Assembly: GCA_900754615.1 (NCBI GenBank)
Contig: CAAEDN010000042.1
Location: forward strand, 1 to 20,081
Reading direction: 5' to 3'
DNA from: an uncultured Holdemanella sp.
GTDB taxonomy: Bacteria; Bacillota_I; Bacilli_A; Erysipelotrichales; Erysipelotrichaceae
Length of the DNA stretch: 20,081 nt
The notes under the pieces were generated by a model, which saw only the letters and a list, made by a program, of their open reading frames with translations, was not told the origin of the DNA and searched no databases. The stretch's first letter is position 1, and each line of letters begins with the position of its first letter. Shown here piece by piece: positions 15,479 to 20,081 of this stretch. The position numbers and the translations under genes were made by a program.

Positions 15479-17173
15479 ATGAAATTAAGTCAGAGTTTCT
15501 TTTATACATTAAGAGAAAATGCGAAAGATGAAGATAGCGTATCAAGTAATTTATTGGTACGTGCAGGAATGATTAAAAAATGTTCAAACGGAATCTATAT
15601 GATCATGCCTATGGGAAAGAAGGTTCTTTCTAAAGTTGAAAATATTATTCGTGAAGAAATGGATGCGAAAGATGCACAGGAATTATTGATGCCAGCATTG
15701 ATTCCAGAAGATGTGTATGTACAATCAGGTCGTCGTGAAGCATTTGGTTCGAATATGTTCTCATTGAGTGATCGCTATAACAAACGCTATGTTTTGGGGC
15801 CAACTCATGAAGAATTGTTTGCGGTAGCGAGTAGTATGGATGGAAAATCTTATAAGGATTTCCCTTATAACTTATATCAGATTCAAACAAAATATCGTGA
15901 TGAAACACGTCCTCGTTATGGATTGATTCGTGTTCGTGAATTTATCATGAAGGATGCCTATACATTTGATGTGGATGAAGCTGGTTTGGATGTTGCCTAC
16001 AACAAAATGTATGATGCATACTGCCGTATCATGGATCGCTTAGGCTTGGAATATAAGATTGTTAAAGCGGATACTGGAGCTATGGGTGGTTTATTATCAG
16101 AAGAATATCAGGCTCTATCAAGTATTGGTGAAGACGTTGTTGTTGGATGTGAAGGCTGTGACTATTCTAGTAATCTAGAAATCACAGAAGTAGTAGACAC
16201 AATGGAAGATTCTTGTGAAGAAGAATTAGCTATGGAAGTTGTTGATACGCCAAACGCAAAAACAATTGAAGAGGTAGCTGCTTTCTTTGGTAAAAAGGAA
16301 AGTGATTTTGTCAAAACATTATTATATAACGTAGATGGTAAAGTAATCGCATTCTGTATTCCTGGTGATCGTGAATTAAATGAAACGAAGGCATTGAAAT
16401 TATTAGGCGCAAATGAAATGGAATTGGCTAGCTTTGAACAAGTAGAACAAGTGACACATGCTCGTGTTGGCTTTGCAGGACCTGTTGGCATTGATTGTCC
16501 AGTATATATGGATCGTCAAATCAAACATATGAAAAACTTCATTGTAGGTGCTAACCAATCGGATCGTCACATTAAGAATGTGAACTGTAAAGATTTTGAA
16601 CCTGTAGAAGTAGCCGATCTTTGTCAGGTTAAAGAAGGGGATATTTGTCCAAAGTGTGGTAAGAAGTTAACTTTCCAACATGGTATTGAAGTAGGTAATT
16701 TATTTAAACTAGGAACTAAATATTCTAAGAGCATGAATCTTTACTATACAGATGCAAATAACCAGTTACAACCTGTTTGGATGGGAAGCTATGGTATTGG
16801 TCTAGAAAGATGCATGGCAGCGGTTGCAGATCAGCACCATGATGATTTTGGTATTAAATGGCCAGTGGAAATCGCACCATTTAGACTTGCGATTGTTCCA
16901 GTATCATTAAAAGATGAAGAACAAATTAAGATTGCCAATGATCTATATGAATATTGTAAAGAACACAAATTCGAGGTTATTTTGGATGATCGTAATGAGC
17001 GTCCAGGTGTAAAGTTTAAAGATATGGAATTGATTGGTATTCCTTATCGTATTACAGTAGGTCGTGGTGTTAAGGAAGGCAAGCTTGAATGGACAGATCG
17101 TTATACTGGTGAAAAGAGCGAAATTGCGATTGAAGATGTATATTCTGAAATCGAAAAAGTTTTTGCTATGTAA
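15479..17173 (+). CDS. proS: Prolyl-tRNA synthetase, bacterial type with editing insertion
   Basis: A 564-residue class II aminoacyl-tRNA synthetase charging tRNA-Pro. Motif 2 (TRPRYGLIRVREFIMKDAYTF, Arg144 region) and motif 3 (GSYGIGLERCM, near residue 440) flank an insertion of about 160 residues. The insertion is the YbaK-like INS domain (KTIEEVAAFF … HARVGFAGPVG), which hydrolyses mischarged Ala-tRNA-Pro. The C-terminal anticodon-binding domain (PFRLAIVPVSLKDEEQ…) follows, and the size is normal. I chose the ATG at 15479, seven bases after AGAGGT, because its MKLSQSFFYTLRENAKDEDS start matches the family. An in-frame GTG at 15461, adjacent to the trhP2 stop, is the alternative. It is the third gene of the trhP operon; no clear terminator follows. 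Confidence 0.97.
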   Translation: MKLSQSFFYTLRENAKDEDSVSSNLLVRAGMIKKCSNGIYMIMPMGKKVLSKVENIIREEMDAKDAQELLMPALIPEDVYVQSGRREAFGSNMFSLSDRYNKRYVLGPTHEELFAVASSMDGKSYKDFPYNLYQIQTKYRDETRPRYGLIRVREFIMKDAYTFDVDEAGLDVAYNKMYDAYCRIMDRLGLEYKIVKADTGAMGGLLSEEYQALSSIGEDVVVGCEGCDYSSNLEITEVVDTMEDSCEEELAMEVVDTPNAKTIEEVAAFFGKKESDFVKTLLYNVDGKVIAFCIPGDRELNETKALKLLGANEMELASFEQVEQVTHARVGFAGPVGIDCPVYMDRQIKHMKNFIVGANQSDRHIKNVNCKDFEPVEVADLCQVKEGDICPKCGKKLTFQHGIEVGNLFKLGTKYSKSMNLYYTDANNQLQPVWMGSYGIGLERCMAAVADQHHDDFGIKWPVEIAPFRLAIVPVSLKDEEQIKIANDLYEYCKEHKFEVILDDRNERPGVKFKDMELIGIPYRITVGRGVKEGKLEWTDRYTGEKSEIAIEDVYSEIEKVFAM

Positions 17174-17213
17174 ACGCTTGTACGCAAAATATATACATTT
17201 TTGTCGATATTCA

Positions 17214-17242
17214 TTTACTTTCATACAATTTTCATGTATGAT
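17214..17242 (+). promoter_or_regulatory. Promoter of the HPrK/PEPCK-like operon with inverted repeat
   Basis: TTTACT (17214–17219) and TATGAT (17237–17242) are spaced by 17 bases. An exact 6-bp inverted repeat, TCATAC (17221–17226) and GTATGA (17236–17241), lies between and over the −10 box and could be a repressor site. Confidence 0.55.
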
Positions 17243-17267
17243 GTCTCATAGTTAAAGGAGTGTAATT

Positions 17268-18971
17268 ATGCAAAATAAAATTGAAATTTTTAACAATCAG
17301 GTTATTATTAACTACAATTTGGCGTATCCAAAAAGTCGTGAGGTTTTATTAAAGTCTCATACATTCGCAAAATTCGTGCAATATTTTATTGAATATCAGG
17401 AAACTGATAATATTGAAATGTATGATTATTTAACTAAAAATAAAGAATTAAGTTCAAAAGAAGCAGCTTATGATTTCTGTCATTTCTTACGTTTATTGTC
17501 AATTTTTACTTGCGAAGAATTAAAAGATGAATATTATCTTTCAAATAAAGTTGCAACTTTAGGTGTTATTGAAGAAATGTATCGTACTTGGCGTTCTTTA
17601 CAACGTTTTGGATATATGAAGAGCGATAATTCAACGGATTTTGGTATTAATACATTAGTTGCTTTTGATTCAGCAGCCAATGATTTATTACTTCGTACTT
17701 ATCGTTTGTTCGAAGAAAAATTAATGGGACGTCCAAACCTAGTTTATCGTCAGGTTCAAGCTGGTACAAATGCATGTTTCTCTATTCATACTTTAGATAA
17801 GGTATGGTCTGATGAATATGCTGCATTACAAGATATTCCGATGATCGATACAGTTATGTTAAGAACTCCAATGATTTTGCATCCAAAATCAAGTAAACGT
17901 ACTGGTATGTTTACTGAAGTGGATACACAGCCTATGACATATTTTAATAAGGGACAATCAAATTGGTTCTGTTATCCTTGTAAGGTTGGAGCGTTATTAT
18001 GTTTCGTATACTTCAACTCAAAATATATGTCTAGTGCATTAAGTATGGCTAACTTATTTGAACTAGCTACAAAAGAAGAGAGTGCTCAAAAACCAGATTT
18101 AGTTGTTATTTTTGGTAACGATGATGGAAATGATGCAACAAACTTCTATTATGATGATGCCAATGATATTTGGGTAGGATGTATCAGTGACAATCCTCGT
18201 ATTGAATACTTTGGTTATTTAAAGAAAATGTGCTTAACATTACACAACTTGGCACAAATGAAAAAAGGTTGGTTGCCAATCCATGGTGCTTTTGTAAACA
18301 TCTATTTAAAGGATGGAACAAAGAAAGGTATCATGTTGATGGGTGATAGTGGTGCTGGTAAATCTGAGTCTATTGAAGCATTGAAGGCTGCTGCTGGAGA
18401 TATGATTCGTGAAGTTGAAGTTGTATTCGATGATATGGGTACAATTCACTTAGAGGATGGTGTGCCATATGGTCAAGGAACTGAAATTGGTGCCTTCATT
18501 CGTTTAGATGACTTGGATCCAGGAACTCCATATCGTGACATGGACCGTTCAATTTTTATGGCTCCAGAAAACCCAAATGCTCGTATGATTCAGCCAGCGG
18601 CTCCATATCGTGTTGTTGTTCACAACCATAAGATTGATTTATTTGCGTATGCAAACAACTACACAAATGAATTTGGTTTAAAGAAATTAACTGTAAAAGA
18701 AGTAAAGGATACTTGTAAGTTAGGTAAACGTATGGCTTTGGGTACAACACAAGAGGTTGGTATTTCTACAACTTACTTCGCAAATCCATTTGGTCCTATG
18801 CAAAAACAAGAACTTTGTGAACCGATCATCGATACAATGTTCCAGGCTCTAGAAGACAATGGTGTATTTGTTGGTGAAATTTATACTCACTTAGGATTTG
18901 ATAAATCAAACCGTAAAGGATTAAATATTGCAGCTCAGCAATTATTAGAATTTATTCAGAAAAAGGATTAA
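17268..18971 (+). CDS. P-loop protein of the HPr kinase/PEP carboxykinase superfamily
   Basis: A 567-residue cytoplasmic protein. Its C-terminal ~240 residues carry the HPrK/PEPCK core: IHGAFVNIY (His339), Walker A GDSGAGKS (359–366, Lys365), and FDDMG (Asp388, Asp389) as the metal-binding kinase-2 motif. The order and spacing HG–P-loop–DD look closer to HPr kinase (HGVLVDIYG … GDSGxGKSE … ADD) than to true PEPCK (GLSGTGKTT). The following GTEIGAFIRLDDLDPG and DRSIFMAPENPNARM segments are, as I recall, conserved in Firmicutes proteins often labelled phosphoenolpyruvate carboxykinase. The N-terminal ~310 residues I do not recognise, apart from a possible PEPCK-like substrate region. Function is open: an atypical ATP-PEPCK or a protein kinase. 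It has its own promoter and GGAG site, and is followed one base later by a membrane protein gene. Confidence 0.7.
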   Translation: MQNKIEIFNNQVIINYNLAYPKSREVLLKSHTFAKFVQYFIEYQETDNIEMYDYLTKNKELSSKEAAYDFCHFLRLLSIFTCEELKDEYYLSNKVATLGVIEEMYRTWRSLQRFGYMKSDNSTDFGINTLVAFDSAANDLLLRTYRLFEEKLMGRPNLVYRQVQAGTNACFSIHTLDKVWSDEYAALQDIPMIDTVMLRTPMILHPKSSKRTGMFTEVDTQPMTYFNKGQSNWFCYPCKVGALLCFVYFNSKYMSSALSMANLFELATKEESAQKPDLVVIFGNDDGNDATNFYYDDANDIWVGCISDNPRIEYFGYLKKMCLTLHNLAQMKKGWLPIHGAFVNIYLKDGTKKGIMLMGDSGAGKSESIEALKAAAGDMIREVEVVFDDMGTIHLEDGVPYGQGTEIGAFIRLDDLDPGTPYRDMDRSIFMAPENPNARMIQPAAPYRVVVHNHKIDLFAYANNYTNEFGLKKLTVKEVKDTCKLGKRMALGTTQEVGISTTYFANPFGPMQKQELCEPIIDTMFQALEDNGVFVGEIYTHLGFDKSNRKGLNIAAQQLLEFIQKKD

Positions 18972-18972
18972 T

Positions 18973-19683
18973 ATGTTTAACAACGATTCAATGAATTATT
19001 ATTCAACAAGCACTTTAAAAAGTGCTTTGTTGAAGTCTTATGCATGGATGGCTATCGCATTAGTTATTACAGCAATTGTCTCTTATGGACTATATGCTAC
19101 AAATGCCTTATTGATTTTATTAAGTGCAGCGCCATTTCTATTTATGTTGTTTGTGATTGCACCATTCATCTTATCCATTGCCTTTGGTGTTTCCATGGCA
19201 AAATCGACATCAAGTACAGGTATGAAAATCATGTTAGTGATCTATGCCGCTTGCATGGGAGTATCTCTTACTTCCATTGGCTATGTATATGATGTAGCTA
19301 CAATTGGTACAGCTTTTCTAGTGAGTGCAGTTTACTTTATTAGTTTGGCTGTCATTGGTACAACATCTAAAAAAGATTTTACAAGCTTTGGTTCATTATG
19401 CATGGTTGGACTTTTTGTGTTAATTATTACACAATGCTTTATGATGTTGTTTAGAGTGAATATGGATGTTCGATTGATTTCAATCATTGGACTTCTAATC
19501 TTTACAGGCATCACTGCTTGGGATGTACAAAGAATGAATCGTCTATTGATTCAGTCGGATGGTTCTGTTATTGAACAAGAAAAAATTGCAATTTTCATGG
19601 CGTTACAATTGTATTTGGATTTCTTGAATATCTTCTTAAGAATTCTACAATTGATTGGTATGGGAAATCGTAATAATAACTAA
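18973..19683 (+). CDS. Bax inhibitor-1/YccA family membrane protein
   Basis: A 236-residue polytopic membrane protein of the Bax inhibitor-1 (UPF0005, YccA/YbhL) family. About seven hydrophobic segments are visible, starting after residue 20. Family marks include the ITAWDVQRMNRL segment and the C-terminal LQLYLDFLNIFLRILQL. Bacterial members have been linked to pH-dependent calcium leak (BsYetJ) and, as YccA, to FtsH inhibition; neither can be assigned here from sequence. It starts one base after the upstream stop codon with an AAAAGGA site, so it is co-transcribed with the HPrK/PEPCK-like gene. A terminator follows at once. Confidence 0.9.
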   Translation: MFNNDSMNYYSTSTLKSALLKSYAWMAIALVITAIVSYGLYATNALLILLSAAPFLFMLFVIAPFILSIAFGVSMAKSTSSTGMKIMLVIYAACMGVSLTSIGYVYDVATIGTAFLVSAVYFISLAVIGTTSKKDFTSFGSLCMVGLFVLIITQCFMMLFRVNMDVRLISIIGLLIFTGITAWDVQRMNRLLIQSDGSVIEQEKIAIFMALQLYLDFLNIFLRILQLIGMGNRNNN

Positions 19684-19687
19684 ATTT

Positions 19688-19726
19688 AAAAAAGGAAATG
19701 TATTTTAATGATGCATTTCCTTTTTT
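19688..19726 (+). terminator. Terminator of the HPrK/PEPCK-like–BI-1 operon
   Basis: Six A, GGAAATG (19694–19700) and CATTTCC (19714–19720), six T form a 13-bp perfect stem with a 13-base loop. The A and T tracts make it potentially bidirectional. Confidence 0.9.
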
Positions 19727-20081
19727 CATGTTTAGAATGGATGAAATACGTGATTTGTTTGATGATATGTATGATAAGATGAGAACCTATATAAAAGTAT
19801 TTAAATCGTTTTAGTGTGTTAATCATGATGATTATGTCATAAGCTCTAGAATGCCTCTAGACGGCGTTAAATTGAGAGGAATGGTCTTGATAGTAGAAAT
19901 TATCAGTATTATATAGAATGACTTGTTTCGTATCATAAATTAAACAGTAGCAACAAGAAAAGACGTTTTCTGCGATAAAGTCACACGTCTAAATGACGTG
20001 CCCGGTTCGTTTCCAGTCGTCCGGTAACATTTCAATATCTACTCCATCTTTCTGAATCATTCGGTATCCCGATCATTTCAG
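19727..20081. other. Non-coding or decayed region at the window edge
   Basis: No intact gene is visible in these 355 bases. On +, a 25-codon reading (19737–19814) has no ribosome binding site. On −, a short open stretch (20072–19989) reads like a protein C-terminus (DGVDIEMLPDDWKRTGHVI, then TAG), but its frame is closed by TGA just before the window edge. This could be the frameshifted end of a gene entering from the right. A perfect 6-bp hairpin, CACGTC-TAAAT-GACGTG (19984–20000), covers that stop codon and is not followed by a T-tract. The last ~100 bases look more GC-rich than the preceding 250. Confidence 0.4.

Noticed and set aside
17160..17188. TTTTGC … GCAAAA inverted repeat after proS as a terminator
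   Set aside because: Short stem, long loop and no T-tract.
1..20081. CRISPR arrays, tRNA or rRNA genes, riboswitches, complete insertion sequences
   Set aside because: No repeat-spacer pattern, cloverleaf, conserved rRNA segment, long structured leader or transposase gene was recognised on either strand.

Overview
The window looks like a chromosomal segment of a low-GC, anaerobic Firmicute. The evidence is AT-rich coding sequence, strong AGGAGG-type ribosome binding sites, TATAAT −10 boxes often preceded by TGn, a single-chain pyruvate:ferredoxin oxidoreductase, the paired U32 proteins found in Firmicutes, and bacterial-type ProRS with an insertion domain. The protein flavour (TypA with an AHVDAGKST P-loop, the HPrK/PEPCK-like protein) suggests Erysipelotrichia or a close relative, but that is an impression, not a proof. 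Most of the window is ordinary housekeeping DNA with two accessory patches: a decayed MATE transporter and a MazEF toxin–antitoxin pair.

Left part (1–5850). A terminator from a gene left of the window meets the typA terminator. typA (−) is divergent from a two-gene operon (+) of a COG4947-type esterase and a class II Fic protein. Convergent with fic is a MATE efflux pump pseudogene (−) carrying an in-frame amber codon, a frameshift and probable small deletions. Upstream of it, also on −, lie a YuiD-like divergent PAP2 membrane protein and a stand-alone NifU-C Fe–S carrier.

Central part (5850–12660). pgi (glycolysis), then a very large nifJ/PFOR gene with codon use typical of high expression, a P1-family self-processing peptidase and a HAD phosphatase, each gene with its own recognisable terminator. 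pgi and PFOR together fit fermentative sugar catabolism through pyruvate to acetyl-CoA and reduced ferredoxin.

Right part (12660–20081). mazEF (−) is convergent with the HAD gene, and each transcript's terminator lies at or inside the other gene's 3′ end. A tightly packed trhP1–trhP2–proS operon (+) follows; it combines the wobble-uridine hydroxylation pair with prolyl-tRNA synthetase. Next comes an operon of a 567-residue P-loop protein of the HPr kinase/PEP carboxykinase superfamily and a Bax-inhibitor-1-like membrane protein, closed by a strong terminator. The last ~350 bases contain no intact gene, only hints of a decayed coding fragment.

I found no RNA genes, CRISPR array, complete insertion sequence or obvious phage genes. 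The least understood intact gene is the HPrK/PEPCK-like protein; no clearly new multi-gene system is evident.
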